Of a DNA stretch of 64,000 nucleotides, positions 18,574-27,284 are shown one piece after another. A program made the translations under genes and the position numbers. The DNA lies in NCBI RefSeq assembly GCF_023242475.1, contig NZ_JALJFG010000007.1:62001-126000 (forward strand), written 5' to 3'. Position 1 is the first letter of the stretch; every line of letters begins with the position of its first letter. The notes under the pieces are model-generated. The model was not told where the DNA came from and made no database searches. It saw nothing but the letters and a program-made list of their open reading frames with translations. Source of the stretch: Pseudomonas sp. MWU15-20650. Lineage in GTDB: Bacteria > Pseudomonadota > Gammaproteobacteria > Pseudomonadales > Pseudomonadaceae.

Positions 18574-19332
18574 TCAGAACTTCAGCGGAGCACGTTGCGC
18601 CACGGAAAACGCGCCGTAATCGTTGATGTATTTGAAATGCACTTGAGCGTCGGCAGGAATCACGTGCACGACCTCGCGCACCGGCAGGTTCAAATGGCCA
18701 CCGGGAGGCACCATGCCCGCTCCCACAGGCAGCAGGCTCGCACCAGGTTGCGAGCCCATGGCCAGCGCCACCTCATTGAACGTCACGTGATAGGCCGATG
18801 GATTGTGCACTTGCAGCAACGAGCCTTGGGCACTGCGGTGCAGGGTCCAGTGCAATTGAGTAGGCGCCTCATCCGCGCTGCCCGGCAAATGCGAGGGGCG
18901 AAAGAACACTTTGGTACGGATACGAAAAGCGAACTGCAGGTGGTTCGATGAGGTGTCGTCCGGCGTCAAGTGCGGCGCATTGATTTTGGGGGGGATCTCC
19001 AGGGCATTTAGCCAGAACAACGACTCCCGGTCGCCCGGCAACGGGTCCTGGGTATAAACCAACCGTACCGCCTGACTTTTACCCGGGTCCAGGCGGAATA
19101 CCGGGGGCGAAAGGCTGAAAGGCACGTCGCTGCGCGATGGGTCTGGCGCTTTGTCGCCCTGGTCCAGCCACACCTGGACAAGACGCGGTGCCTGTTGATC
19201 ATCGTTGGTCAGGCGCAGCGTGATTTCACGTCGCTCCTGCGGGTAGATGTGCCGCGTGCCGTCGATCACCAAGCCCGCGTGGGCAATGGTGGGCAAGCCT
19301 ATGAGGCTCAATAGCAGTGTTCGGGCAAACAT
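18574..19332 (-). CDS. Periplasmic fimbrial chaperone (first copy)
   Basis: 252-residue PapD-like chaperone with a signal peptide (LLLSLIGLPTIAHAGLVIDG) and the signatures RHIYPQERREITLRLTND, KSQAVRLVYTQ and ESLFWLNALEIPPK. A TTG five codons upstream keeps the frame open, but AAGGA lies eight bases before the ATG used here, so the shorter form is preferred. It sits between the major pilin and the usher and probably serves the shaft subunit. Confidence 0.92.
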   Translation of the reverse strand: MFARTLLLSLIGLPTIAHAGLVIDGTRHIYPQERREITLRLTNDDQQAPRLVQVWLDQGDKAPDPSRSDVPFSLSPPVFRLDPGKSQAVRLVYTQDPLPGDRESLFWLNALEIPPKINAPHLTPDDTSSNHLQFAFRIRTKVFFRPSHLPGSADEAPTQLHWTLHRSAQGSLLQVHNPSAYHVTFNEVALAMGSQPGASLLPVGAGMVPPGGHLNLPVREVVHVIPADAQVHFKYINDYGAFSVAQRAPLKF

Positions 19333-19392
19333 GAGAGTGTCCTTCAAGGCGCTATTGGGTGCCTGGCGAACGGCCGGGCACCTTAGCCTTGC

Positions 19393-19953
19393 TCAGGGGA
19401 ACGTCACCGAATACAACACTTGCGTGCTTACCGGACCCGGAGTTGCTTTCCCAGTGGCAAAATATTGAGCGGCAAACGGTAACGAGACCGTGCCGCTTTC
19501 GGGAACTGTGGCGCTGCTCGAATTCATGGCCAGTCGAAGGTCCATGGGGCGGTTGGTGGTGCCGTCCACAATCTGTACTTCAACGAGGGACGCAGGTTTT
19601 GGCTTGGCCGGGGCCTGGTTCATCAAGTTACCGGTCGCCGGGTTGATCGCCGGGCTGCTGCTCTCATACAACACCGCGACAACCGTATCCTTCGGGCAAG
19701 TGCTCACATGGATAAAGAACGGTTTCGATCCGGCCGTCTGACCGGGCGCGTTGAGGGCGCTGGCCTGGACCTTGTTGAGTGCCACCGAAAAGTTCGGGCT
19801 GGCGCCAGGCGTCGAGCCTGACCCGCCACTGATGCTGCAGGTTGTACCGGTGATCTCGCCGGTCAGGGTAATGGTGCCGTCTGCGGCAAACACAGGCAGG
19901 GCGGCAACGCCGGTAGCCGCCAGAAAGACAACGGCCAGTGCGATCTTCTTCAT
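19393..19953 (-). CDS. Major fimbrial subunit (type 1 pilin-like)
   Basis: 186 residues with a signal peptide (VVFLAATGVAALPVFAADGT) and a Fimbrial domain: GEITGTTCSISGG and HVSTCPKD give the conserved disulfide, and the C-terminal strand STQVLYSVTFP has the alternating pattern recognised by the chaperone. It is the first gene of the operon pilin-chaperone-usher-chaperone-adhesin and is probably the shaft subunit. The 240-base upstream region, which holds two dyads, separates it from a divergent phosphodiesterase gene. Confidence 0.92.
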   Translation of the reverse strand: MKKIALAVVFLAATGVAALPVFAADGTITLTGEITGTTCSISGGSGSTPGASPNFSVALNKVQASALNAPGQTAGSKPFFIHVSTCPKDTVVAVLYESSSPAINPATGNLMNQAPAKPKPASLVEVQIVDGTTNRPMDLRLAMNSSSATVPESGTVSLPFAAQYFATGKATPGPVSTQVLYSVTFP

Positions 19954-19996
19954 TGCTGAGATTTCCTCGTCATGTCATTAAAGCGTTGCAAGTCGC

Positions 19997-20013
19997 CTTT
20001 CGATAATCGAAAG
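19997..20013. promoter_or_regulatory. Perfect 17-base palindrome in the fimbrial/phosphodiesterase promoter region
   Basis: CTTTCGAT and ATCGAAAG flank a single central A. The site lies 44 bases upstream of the pilin start, where an operator would overlap or precede the promoter. No known regulator could be assigned. Confidence 0.5.
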
Positions 20014-20140
20014 ACGAGACCCGGCCGTCCCGCCAAAATTGGGCTGATACGGCTGTGAGAGAGGTTTGAAGGGTTATCGCTCCTGCGTCTCTTACTTTTT
20101 GCAACGATGTTTATCTTGCCAACGTGAAGTGCCCGTCACA

Positions 20141-20163
20141 ACTGACCGAACGGCTAGGTCAGT
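20141..20163. promoter_or_regulatory. Second inverted repeat in the fimbrial/phosphodiesterase promoter region
   Basis: Perfect seven-base arms ACTGACC and GGTCAGT separated by nine bases, 30 bases before the phosphodiesterase start. The geometry suits a dimeric regulator. Confidence 0.4.
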
Positions 20164-20193
20164 CCGATTCAAACAAGTGAGCACAGCCTGGAA

Positions 20194-21789
20194 ATGCCAT
20201 CTATCATCGGCACATATCACTCTTTTTTCCGCCACTGGCTGCCCCCGATGCCCCTGACCGCCAAAGGCCCCCGAAGCCGAGTTTCACGCTACCTCATCAG
20301 CGCCGTCTGCGGCCTGCTGCCCGTTCTACTCGGGGTTGCGATTCTTCATTGGCAAGCCGAACGCACGCTTGAACAAAGCACCACCCAAACCGCTAAAGAA
20401 GCGATACGCCAGTTTGACTTGATGCTCGACAACACCGCCCTCGCCGCTCGGACGTTGCTGCCGTTGGCCGGCCAGCCCTGTGATAAAGGGGCAAAACTGG
20501 CGCTGCGTGAGCAGGTCACGCGCCGACCGTTTGTGCGCGCCACCACCTTGTCCTGGCAAAGAAACATTTATTGCAGCTCACTGTTTGGCAGCAGCCACCA
20601 GTCGCCGGTCAACCCGGATGACTACGTGGGAGGCCGGCTGTGGTTGATGAGCGGCAACCCCGTCACCCCGGACACGGCATTGCTGGTGTACCGGCTGGTA
20701 GAGGGCGATCGAGGGGCGTTTGCCTCGATTGACGGCTACCACCTCACGAACGCCTTGCGTTTGATCAGCCGTTACGCGCACCTGGTACTGCAAGTCGGCC
20801 CCAACTGGCTGGATGCCAACGGCAAAGTACATGACGGCCCAGTGCCGGAATTTGCGGTAGCCCATCACCATTTGGCGTCCGCGCATTATCAATACAGTGT
20901 CGAGGCGGGTATGCCCGCGGGTGAAACCTGGCGTTATATGCAGGCCCGTTACCCGGCGTTGTTCAGCCTGGTGGTGTTCTTTGGTGTGCTGGCAGGCGTC
21001 CTGGCGCATTGGTTGCAAAAGCGCTCCTCGGCCCCCACCCAAGAGTTGCAACGCGCATTGAGCGCCAATGAATTCATCCCGTATTTCCAACCGGTAGTGC
21101 GCGGCGACACACGCCAATGGGCTGGCTGTGAAGTGCTGATGCGCTGGAAACACCCAAAGGAGGGCCTGGTGCGGCCGGACTTGTTCATTCCGCTGGCCGA
21201 GCACTCTGGCCTGATCGTGCCGATGACACGGGCCTTGCTGCGCCAGACCGCCGCGCAACTGGCGCCCCATGCCGCACGGTTCAGCCCCGGTTTCCATATC
21301 GGCGTCAACATTACCGCACGGCATTGCCAGGACCTCGAACTGGTGCAGGACTGCCGGGAGTTCCTCGCCGCCTTCCCGCCCGGCCAGGTCAGCCTGGTGC
21401 TGGAGTTGACCGAGCGGGAGCTGATCGAACCTACCGACACCACCCGCCGCTTGTTCGATGCCCTGCACCAACTGGGCGTGCTGATTGCGATTGATGACTT
21501 TGGTACCGGCCATTCCAGCCTGGGTTACTTGCGCAACTTCAATGTCGACTACTTGAAGATTGATCAAAGTTTCGTCGCCATGATCGGGGCGGATGCACTG
21601 TCGCGGCACATTCTTGACAGCATCATAGAACTGTCGGGCAAGCTGGATCTGGGTATCGTTGCCGAAGGCGTGGAAACAGCCGAACAGTGTGAGTACCTTG
21701 TTGCACAAGGCGTAGACTTCTTACAGGGCTATCTGTTCGGGCGGCCGTTGCCTTGCGATGAATTCATTAAATCTTTGGCCAGCCATTGA
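20194..21789 (+). CDS. CSS-EAL c-di-GMP phosphodiesterase
   Basis: 531-residue inner-membrane enzyme that should hydrolyse cyclic di-GMP. Domains in order: TM1 (about 34-53), a periplasmic CSS domain with C96 and C127 (YCSS motif), TM2 (about 254-273), and a cytoplasmic EAL domain (284-525). Catalytic residues are present: E313 in CEVLMRW (EVL instead of EAL), N in GVNITARH, E in ELTEREL, DDFGTGHSS, the lysine of YLKIDQSF, and VAEGVET. In the related E. coli CSS proteins the cysteine pair senses periplasmic thiol state and controls activity. It is divergent from the fimbrial operon and probably tunes fimbriation. The start lacks a strong ribosome-binding site; residue 19 is an alternative Met. 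Confidence 0.9.
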   Translation: MPSIIGTYHSFFRHWLPPMPLTAKGPRSRVSRYLISAVCGLLPVLLGVAILHWQAERTLEQSTTQTAKEAIRQFDLMLDNTALAARTLLPLAGQPCDKGAKLALREQVTRRPFVRATTLSWQRNIYCSSLFGSSHQSPVNPDDYVGGRLWLMSGNPVTPDTALLVYRLVEGDRGAFASIDGYHLTNALRLISRYAHLVLQVGPNWLDANGKVHDGPVPEFAVAHHHLASAHYQYSVEAGMPAGETWRYMQARYPALFSLVVFFGVLAGVLAHWLQKRSSAPTQELQRALSANEFIPYFQPVVRGDTRQWAGCEVLMRWKHPKEGLVRPDLFIPLAEHSGLIVPMTRALLRQTAAQLAPHAARFSPGFHIGVNITARHCQDLELVQDCREFLAAFPPGQVSLVLELTERELIEPTDTTRRLFDALHQLGVLIAIDDFGTGHSSLGYLRNFNVDYLKIDQSFVAMIGADALSRHILDSIIELSGKLDLGIVAEGVETAEQCEYLVAQGVDFLQGYLFGRPLPCDEFIKSLASH

Positions 21790-21908
21790 ATAGACACCGA
21801 CGACCTTCGATGAAAGGTTGTTATTTCGACAACAGACATGATTTACTCAAGATGGATTAACTACTACAATTTTTCCAGCCTGTGCAGCACTCGCAGAACG
21901 GCCGTTTT

Positions 21909-21926
21909 CGTTAAGTTTCCTTAACG
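21909..21926. promoter_or_regulatory. Inverted repeat upstream of mvaU
   Basis: CGTTAAG and CTTAACG around TTTC, in AT-rich DNA 63 bases before the TTG start. Such AT-rich sites suit autoregulation by an H-NS-like protein; the role is not shown. Confidence 0.35.
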
Positions 21927-21988
21927 CTCTTGGCTGATAGCTTTGTCTGCAGTTGATAGCAGCAAAATACACTATTGGAGTACATATT

Positions 21989-22354
21989 TTGTCCAGACTC
22001 GCCGAATTTCGCGCAGCAGAAAAAGCCCTTAAAGAGCAGCTTGCCCAGCTGGAATCCTTGAAGAACGACGCAGGCTTGAAGAAAGAAATCGAATTCGAAG
22101 AAAAGCTTAAAAAGCTGATGGACAGCTACGGTAAAAGTCTGCGCGACGTGATCTCCATCCTTGATCCAACCCCAAGCAAGGGGGGCCTTACGATTGCCGC
22201 CGCACCAAAACAACGCCGTGCACGGGTGGTCAAGGTGTATCACAACCCACACACTGGCGAGTTGATCGAGACCAAAGGCGGCAACCACCGCGGCCTGAAA
22301 GCCTGGAAAGAACAGTACGGCGCCGCCACTGTAGATTCCTGGCTTCGCGGCTGA
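21989..22354 (+). CDS. mvaU: H-NS functional analogue of the MvaT/MvaU family
   Basis: 121-residue nucleoid protein that silences AT-rich, horizontally acquired DNA. The N-terminal half is a coiled-coil oligomerisation region (LAEFRAAEKALKEQLAQLES, then FEEKLKKLMDSYGKSLRDVI); the C-terminal DNA-binding part has YHNPHTGELIETKGGNHRGL and KAWKEQYGAATVDSWLRG, nearly identical to MvaU/MvaV. An in-frame ATG lies 12 codons upstream, but family N-termini and a GGAG eight bases before it favour this TTG start. It stands alone with its own terminator. Distinguishing MvaU from MvaV or MvaT would need an alignment. Confidence 0.93.
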   Translation: MSRLAEFRAAEKALKEQLAQLESLKNDAGLKKEIEFEEKLKKLMDSYGKSLRDVISILDPTPSKGGLTIAAAPKQRRARVVKVYHNPHTGELIETKGGNHRGLKAWKEQYGAATVDSWLRG

Positions 22355-22373
22355 TCAATATGCACTAACAAAG

Positions 22374-22397
22374 AGCCCCGCATAAGCGGGGCTTTTT
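22374..22397 (+). terminator. Intrinsic terminator of mvaU
   Basis: Eight-base stem AGCCCCGC/GCGGGGCT with an ATAA loop followed by five T, 20 bases after the mvaU stop. Confidence 0.92.
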
Positions 22398-22467
22398 GTT
22401 GTCTATGGGTTCGAAAACGAACTTAACTAACCGTTCATCTTGTTCACAATCGATCAGGTTAACGCGC

Positions 22468-23004
22468 TCAAAGTTTCAGGCTGTCACGCACCGAACTGAC
22501 TTCGTCCTTACTGGCTTCGTAGGCTTGTGTTTGGCCCGCGTATGAAAATACATACGCTCTCTCGGCACCCACTGCGGCGACTAATGTTTGTGACAGCACA
22601 TGCCGTCCATTCTCGGTAATCACACAGGTAGTTTCCAACGCCTCAAGATGACTCAATGTCGTGGGGTGCATCTTGCTGCATACGCTTTGATAACCGCCTT
22701 GGGCAAAATCTTTCTGGATCGATTTGCGCATTTCCAGCAACACACCCTGAAGATTAACTTTATGCCCGGCGTCGATCGGTGTACCGGTCAACTCCATGAC
22801 CATCAAGGTCGCGCCATTTTCATCATTCTTGATCGCCCGCTGCCGGGACACCGCTTGAGGCTTTTCGGGCGTTTCACCATCGGGCACGACTTCCTCGACC
22901 TGCCAACCGCTGGGCCAATGAATCTCCGGGTCGGCGGCTAGCACGAACGGGCTGCCCAACAGTAAACACACAGCGCTCAACAACGGCTTACGAAACTCGA
23001 TCAT
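22468..23004 (-). CDS. Exported protein, DUF4946-like
   Basis: 178 residues beginning with a signal peptide (LLSAVCLLLGSPFVLAADPE) followed by a soluble alpha/beta-looking domain with IHWPSGWQVEEV and GATLMVMELTGTPID. Two cysteines (YQSVCSKM and ETTCVITENG) could form a periplasmic disulfide. The frame is open 52 codons further upstream, but that part is not protein-like and the signal peptide marks the start. I associate the pattern with DUF4946 proteins of pseudomonads; function unknown. It is divergent from gloA. Confidence 0.7.
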   Translation of the reverse strand: MIEFRKPLLSAVCLLLGSPFVLAADPEIHWPSGWQVEEVVPDGETPEKPQAVSRQRAIKNDENGATLMVMELTGTPIDAGHKVNLQGVLLEMRKSIQKDFAQGGYQSVCSKMHPTTLSHLEALETTCVITENGRHVLSQTLVAAVGAERAYVFSYAGQTQAYEASKDEVSSVRDSLKL

Positions 23005-23203
23005 TGCGAAAAACACCCAAGGTTCCAACGGCAAAGTTTGAGGCCCAGCCCCCGCCGGTCGCAAGGACCGCGTGACCTTTTTCATTTGGCTCAGCAGGCG
23101 ACGCTTGCGTATCATGGCTCGGTGACAAGGATGCCAGCCGCAAGCCAAGGGACCGCTCATCTCACCTCAAGCCGCGTTTGCCCCATTTTTTTCTGGAGGG
23201 CCC

Positions 23204-23725
23204 ATGAGCCTGCACGAACTGAACACCTTCCCGGGCGTCACCGCCCAACCTGACACCGCCACCTCGAACTTCGTGTTCAACCACACCATGCTGCGGGTCA
23301 AAGACATCACCAAGTCGCTGGATTTCTATACCCGCGTCCTGGGCTTCTCCCTGGTTGAAAAACGTGACTTCCCGGAAGCTGAATTCAGCCTGTATTTCCT
23401 GGCTTTGGTCGACAAGGCCCAGATCCCGGCCGATGCCGCCGAGCGTACGCAATGGATGAAGTCAATTCCAGGCATTCTGGAGCTGACCCACAACCACGGC
23501 ACCGAAAACGATGCCGACTTCGCCTACCACAACGGCAACACTGACCCACGTGGCTTTGGTCATATCTGCATTTCGGTTCCGGATATCGTCGCGGCCTGCG
23601 AGCGCTTCGAAGCCCTGGGCTGTGATTTCCAGAAACGCCTGACCGATGGCCGCATGAAGAGCCTGGCTTTCATCAAGGACCCGGACGCGTACTGGGTTGA
23701 GATCATCCAGCCAGCACCGATGTAA
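23204..23725 (+). CDS. gloA: Lactoylglutathione lyase (glyoxalase I)
   Basis: 173-residue metalloenzyme that isomerises the methylglyoxal-glutathione hemithioacetal to S-lactoylglutathione. Metal ligands are visible: H27 in FNHTMLRVKD, E93 in GILELTHNHGTE, H120 in GFGHICISV and E166 in YWVEIIQPA. The longer loop around residues 70-90 is typical of the larger, Zn-type (GloA3-like) Pseudomonas isozyme. A TTCTGGAGGG ribosome-binding site precedes it. It is followed by a terminator shared with ahpF. Confidence 0.95.
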   Translation: MSLHELNTFPGVTAQPDTATSNFVFNHTMLRVKDITKSLDFYTRVLGFSLVEKRDFPEAEFSLYFLALVDKAQIPADAAERTQWMKSIPGILELTHNHGTENDADFAYHNGNTDPRGFGHICISVPDIVAACERFEALGCDFQKRLTDGRMKSLAFIKDPDAYWVEIIQPAPM

Positions 23726-23741
23726 ACGTTTCACGCAGAAC

Positions 23742-23772
23742 AAAAAAACCCATGATCGCTCATGGGTTTTTT
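23742..23772. terminator. Bidirectional terminator between gloA and ahpF
   Basis: Eight-base stem ACCCATGA/TCATGGGT with a TCGC loop, A run on one side and six T on the other. It separates two convergent genes. Confidence 0.92.
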
Positions 23773-23789
23773 CATTTGCGGGGCTGACG

Positions 23790-25355
23790 TCAGGCCGGGG
23801 CGGACGTACGGATCAGGTGGTCGAACGCACTCAGGGAGGCTTTGGCGCCCTCACCTACTGCAATCACGATCTGCTTGTACGGCACGGTTGTCACATCACC
23901 GGCAGCAAACACGCCAGGCAGTGACGTCTCACCACGCGCATCGACAATAATCTCGCCACGAGGCGTCAGCTCGACTGTACCTTTGAGCCAGTCCGTGTTC
24001 GGCAGCAAACCGATCTGCACAAAGATACCTTCCAGGTCGACGGTCTTGAACTCACCACTGTCGCGGTCCTTGTAGGCCAGGCCAGTGACTTTTTGGCCAT
24101 CGCCTTTGACTTCACTGGTCAACGCGCTGGTGATGACATCCACGTTCGGCAGGCTGTAGAGCTTGCGCTGCAACACGGCATCGGCACGCAGCTTGCTGTC
24201 GAACTCAAGCAAGGTAACGTGACTGACGATACCGGCCAGGTCGATGGCCGCTTCAACGCCGGAGTTACCGCCGCCGATCACCGCCACACGCTTGCCCTTG
24301 AACAGCGGGCCATCGCAGTGCGGACAGAAGCACACGCCCTTGGCTTTGTATGCCTGCTCGCCCGGCACCCCCATTTCGCGCCAGCGCGCACCCGTGGCCA
24401 GGATCACCGTCTTGGACTTGAGCGTGGCGCCGCTTTCAAAGCGAATTTCGTGCAAGTCACCGGCTTTTTTTGCCGGGACCAAGTGGCTGGCACGTTGCAG
24501 GTTCATGATATCCACGTCGTACTGACGCACGTGAGCTTCCAGCGCACTGGCCAGTTTCGGCCCTTCGGTTTCCTGTACCGAGATAAAGTTCTCGATCGAC
24601 ATGGTGTCCAACACCTGGCCACCGAATCGCTCGGCCGCCACACCGGTACGGATACCTTTACGCGCCGCGTAGATCGCCGCCGAAGAACCCGCAGGGCCGC
24701 CGCCTACGACCAACACATCAAAGGCGTCCTTGGCGCTGATTTTTTCGGCAGCTTTTTCGATCCCGCTGGTGTCGAGCTTGGCGAGGATTTCTTCCAGGCC
24801 CATACGGCCCTGGCCGAAGTTCACACCGTTGAGGTAGACGCTGGGCACCGCCATGATCTGGCGCTCATCGACTTCAGCCTGGAACAACGCGCCATCGATC
24901 GCCACGTGGCGGATATTCGGGTTGAGCACAGCCATCAGGTTCAGGGCCTGGACCACGTCCGGGCAGTTCTGGCACGACAGCGAGAAATAAGTCTCGAAGC
25001 TGAACTCGCCTTTCAGGGCGCGGATCTGTTCAATCACTTCGACACTCGCCTTCGACGGGTGGCCACCGACTTGCAGCAGGGCCAGCACCAGCGAAGTGAA
25101 TTCATGGCCCATGGGGATGCCGGCGAAACGCAGGCTGATATCGGCACCCGGGCGGTTGATAGAGAACGATGGCTTACGTGCATCATTGCCATCGCTCTTC
25201 AGGGTAATCAGCGTGGTGAGGCTGGTTACGTCCTGCAAAAGGGCAAGCATTTCCTGGGATTTCGCGCCGTCGTCGAGGGAGGCGACGATCTCGATCGGCT
25301 GGGTGACCCGCTCCAGGTATGACTTCAACTGAGCTTTAAGATTGGCGTCCAACAT
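23790..25355 (-). CDS. ahpF: Alkyl hydroperoxide reductase subunit F
   Basis: 521-residue flavoprotein that passes electrons from NADH to AhpC. The N-terminal tandem thioredoxin-like domain carries C128-X2-C131 (SCQNCPDVV). The thioredoxin-reductase-like part has the FAD motif [19 protein letters not shown], the redox pair C344/C347 in CFCPHCDGP, and the NAD motif [17 protein letters not shown]. Length is standard. It lies 130 bases downstream of ahpC with a strong terminator between, so expression of ahpF needs read-through or its own promoter. Confidence 0.97.
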   Translation of the reverse strand: MLDANLKAQLKSYLERVTQPIEIVASLDDGAKSQEMLALLQDVTSLTTLITLKSDGNDARKPSFSINRPGADISLRFAGIPMGHEFTSLVLALLQVGGHPSKASVEVIEQIRALKGEFSFETYFSLSCQNCPDVVQALNLMAVLNPNIRHVAIDGALFQAEVDERQIMAVPSVYLNGVNFGQGRMGLEEILAKLDTSGIEKAAEKISAKDAFDVLVVGGGPAGSSAAIYAARKGIRTGVAAERFGGQVLDTMSIENFISVQETEGPKLASALEAHVRQYDVDIMNLQRASHLVPAKKAGDLHEIRFESGATLKSKTVILATGARWREMGVPGEQAYKAKGVCFCPHCDGPLFKGKRVAVIGGGNSGVEAAIDLAGIVSHVTLLEFDSKLRADAVLQRKLYSLPNVDVITSALTSEVKGDGQKVTGLAYKDRDSGEFKTVDLEGIFVQIGLLPNTDWLKGTVELTPRGEIIVDARGETSLPGVFAAGDVTTVPYKQIVIAVGEGAKASLSAFDHLIRTSAPA

Positions 25356-25390
25356 ACGGGCGATTTCCTATTAATTCGGTTTATTGCAGA

Positions 25391-25427
25391 CAAAAAAACG
25401 CCCGAGCGAATCTCGCCCGGGCGTTTT
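25391..25427 (-). terminator. Terminator between ahpC and ahpF
   Basis: Read on the minus strand, a long hairpin (ACGCCCG..GCGA arms with one mismatch) ends in seven T. It probably limits read-through from the highly expressed ahpC into ahpF. Confidence 0.85.
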
Positions 25428-25485
25428 GAGGGCGGATGCAGCTTACTTAAGTGCGGATTCCCGCCCTTGATACGTCTTCACAGAC

Positions 25486-26049
25486 TTAGATCTTGCCGAC
25501 CAGGTCCAAGGACGGAGCCAGGGTGGCCTCGCCTTCTTTCCACTTGGCTGGGCACACTTCGCCTGGGTGGGCAGCAACGTACTGGGCAGCTTTGATCTTG
25601 CGCAGCAGCTCGGAAGCGTCACGGCCAACACCGCCGTCGTTCAGTTCGACAATCTTGATCTGACCTTCTGGGTTGATCACGAAAGTGCCGCGGTCTGCCA
25701 GGCCAGCTTCTTCGATCAGCACGTCGAAGTTGCGGGAGATGGTCAGGGTTGGGTCGCCGATCATGGTGTATTGGATCTTGCCGATGGCTGGCGAAGTGTT
25801 GTGCCAGGCAGCGTGTGCAAAGTGGGTGTCAGTGGAAACGCTGTAGATTTCGACGCCCAGCTTCTGGAATTCGGCGTAGTTGTCAGCCAGGTCTTCCAGC
25901 TCGGTTGGGCAAACGAAGGTGAAGTCGGCTGGGTAGAAGAACACGACCGACCATTTGCCTTTCAGGTCAGCGTCGGACACCTCTACGAAGCTGCCGTTTT
26001 TGAATGCGGTGGCTTTAAACGGTTTTACTTGGCTGTTGATGATAGGCAT
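25486..26049 (-). CDS. ahpC: Alkyl hydroperoxide reductase subunit C (2-Cys peroxiredoxin)
   Basis: 187-residue peroxiredoxin reducing H2O2, organic peroxides and peroxynitrite. The peroxidatic C47 lies in [13 protein letters not shown] and the resolving C166 in [14 protein letters not shown]-type motif GGVGRD and the C-terminal tail DLVGKI are those of the robust AhpC class. The frame is open upstream, but GGAG eight bases before this ATG and the canonical [11 protein letters not shown] start decide the position. It works with AhpF. An OxyR-like element lies in its upstream region. Confidence 0.97.
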   Translation of the reverse strand: MPIINSQVKPFKATAFKNGSFVEVSDADLKGKWSVVFFYPADFTFVCPTELEDLADNYAEFQKLGVEIYSVSTDTHFAHAAWHNTSPAIGKIQYTMIGDPTLTISRNFDVLIEEAGLADRGTFVINPEGQIKIVELNDGGVGRDASELLRKIKAAQYVAAHPGEVCPAKWKEGEATLAPSLDLVGKI

Positions 26050-26140
26050 CGTTGACTCTCCGTCAGGGGTTAAGAAGTTGATGAGATGAATCCTACCCAC
26101 TCTCTCGGCCGATGGCTCATTGGCAAACCTGATGCTGACG

Positions 26141-26166
26141 ATTGGTTTTCCCTATCAGATGACCGT
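26141..26166. promoter_or_regulatory. Possible OxyR-type element upstream of ahpC
   Basis: ATTG-N7-CTAT matches the first half of the ATAG-N7-CTAT-N7-ATAG-N7-CTAT OxyR consensus; the next tetranucleotide (CCGT) fits poorly. It lies 92 bases before the ahpC start, where OxyR commonly acts. Support is partial. Confidence 0.3.
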
Positions 26167-26182
26167 ACTAATAGAAGAAATC

Positions 26183-27115
26183 TTAAATCAGCGGTTGGGA
26201 GGCCAGCGTCATGCCGAGAAAGGGCGTCGCTTCAACATAGCGCATGGCGGATTTCATGTCGTTCCAGCCGACGTAACTCATCAGCGACTTCAAATCCCAG
26301 CCGCTGCGATGGGCCCAGGTAGCAAAGCCGCGTCGCAGGGAGTGGCTGGTGTACTGTTCGGCGGCAATGCCTGCGCGCTCCAGAGCTTGGCGTAATAACG
26401 GGATCACACTGTTGGGGTGCAACCCCTCCTCACCCAGGTTGCCCCAGCGATCGATCCCGCGAAATACCGGCCCACGCACCAGCGCCGAAACGCTGAGCCA
26501 GTCGCAATAGGCGTGTACCGGGCATAGGCGCAGCAGTGCCGGTGTCTGGTAGGTCTTGCCGAGGTTGTCCCGATCGCTCTTGCTACGCGGCAAGTACAGG
26601 CTGATGCCGGCCCCTGGCACCGCGTGCACGTGTTCGATATCCAGGCGGCAGAGTTCATCACTGCGAAAGCCGCGCCAGAACCCCAGCAGGATCAACGCCG
26701 TGTCGCGCTTGGCCCGCAACAACCGCGGCTGATCCAGATTGTCGCTCGCCTCTTTGGCTTCAACCTCAAGGGATGCAATCACTTGCTCCAGGTGCTTGAG
26801 CTGCAACGGCTCGGCCTGCCTCTCCCGCACCAGGTGTAGCGCCCGAATGCCCTTGAGCACCTTGCGTACCACCGGCGCCTTGGTCGGGTCGGGAAAGCCC
26901 TGGCTGGTATGCCACTGCGCCAATGCCGAAAGCCGCAGTTTCAACGTATTCACCGCCAGCACCCCGGCATGCGCCACCAGATACCGCGCCACGCTGTCAC
27001 TGGTGGCAGGCAGAAACCCGCCCCAACTCACTTCAAAGTGCTCGATGGCCGCACGATAACTGCGGCGTGTGTTGTCGCGCGTGGCGGCGTTGAGGTAACG
27101 ATCCAGGTCGCTCAT
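26183..27115 (-). CDS. Tyrosine recombinase (solitary site-specific integrase)
   Basis: 310 residues with an N-terminal SAM-like core-binding domain (RDNTRRSYRAAIEHFEVSWG, about 13-100) and a C-terminal phage-integrase domain. The catalytic set is present: R151 in GFRSDELCRL, H258 and R261 in SHSLRRGFATW, and Y293 in MRYVEATPF. It is therefore likely an active DNA strand-transferase. There is no excisionase, phage or transposon gene nearby and no evident att duplication. It is divergent from a KfrA-like gene across 169 bases containing a 16-base palindrome, so the two probably form a regulated pair in the core chromosome between ahpC and gor. Confidence 0.9.
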   Translation of the reverse strand: MSDLDRYLNAATRDNTRRSYRAAIEHFEVSWGGFLPATSDSVARYLVAHAGVLAVNTLKLRLSALAQWHTSQGFPDPTKAPVVRKVLKGIRALHLVRERQAEPLQLKHLEQVIASLEVEAKEASDNLDQPRLLRAKRDTALILLGFWRGFRSDELCRLDIEHVHAVPGAGISLYLPRSKSDRDNLGKTYQTPALLRLCPVHAYCDWLSVSALVRGPVFRGIDRWGNLGEEGLHPNSVIPLLRQALERAGIAAEQYTSHSLRRGFATWAHRSGWDLKSLMSYVGWNDMKSAMRYVEATPFLGMTLASQPLI

Positions 27116-27235
27116 GGGAGCCTTTTCGTACGGCGGGTGGATGAATGGGCGATGAAAATGCGGATGACACGGGATAATACGCCAATATCCCGCCTGTTAA
27201 ATCATGAATTTCAACGCTATTTTATTCGTGTTAGA

Positions 27236-27251
27236 GTATGTATATACATAC
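27236..27251. promoter_or_regulatory. Perfect 16-base palindrome between integrase and KfrA-like genes
   Basis: GTATGTATATACATAC is fully self-complementary. It lies 34 bases before the KfrA-like start and 120 bases before the integrase start. Plasmid KfrA proteins bind palindromes in their own promoters and repress themselves, so this is the obvious candidate operator. Confidence 0.6.
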
Positions 27252-27284
27252 CATGTACCACAGTACTAAATCGACGGAGACCCC

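Noticed and set aside
20578..21708. 376-codon minus-strand frame opposite the EAL gene
   Set aside because: Shadow frame without motif; the EAL residues on the plus strand are decisive.
24093..25322. 409-codon plus-strand frame opposite ahpF
   Set aside because: Antisense shadow of ahpF; its composition follows third-codon GC bias.
26183..27115. Prophage or integrative element around the integrase
   Set aside because: No structural, replication or transfer genes and no flanking direct repeats visible; neighbours are core genes.
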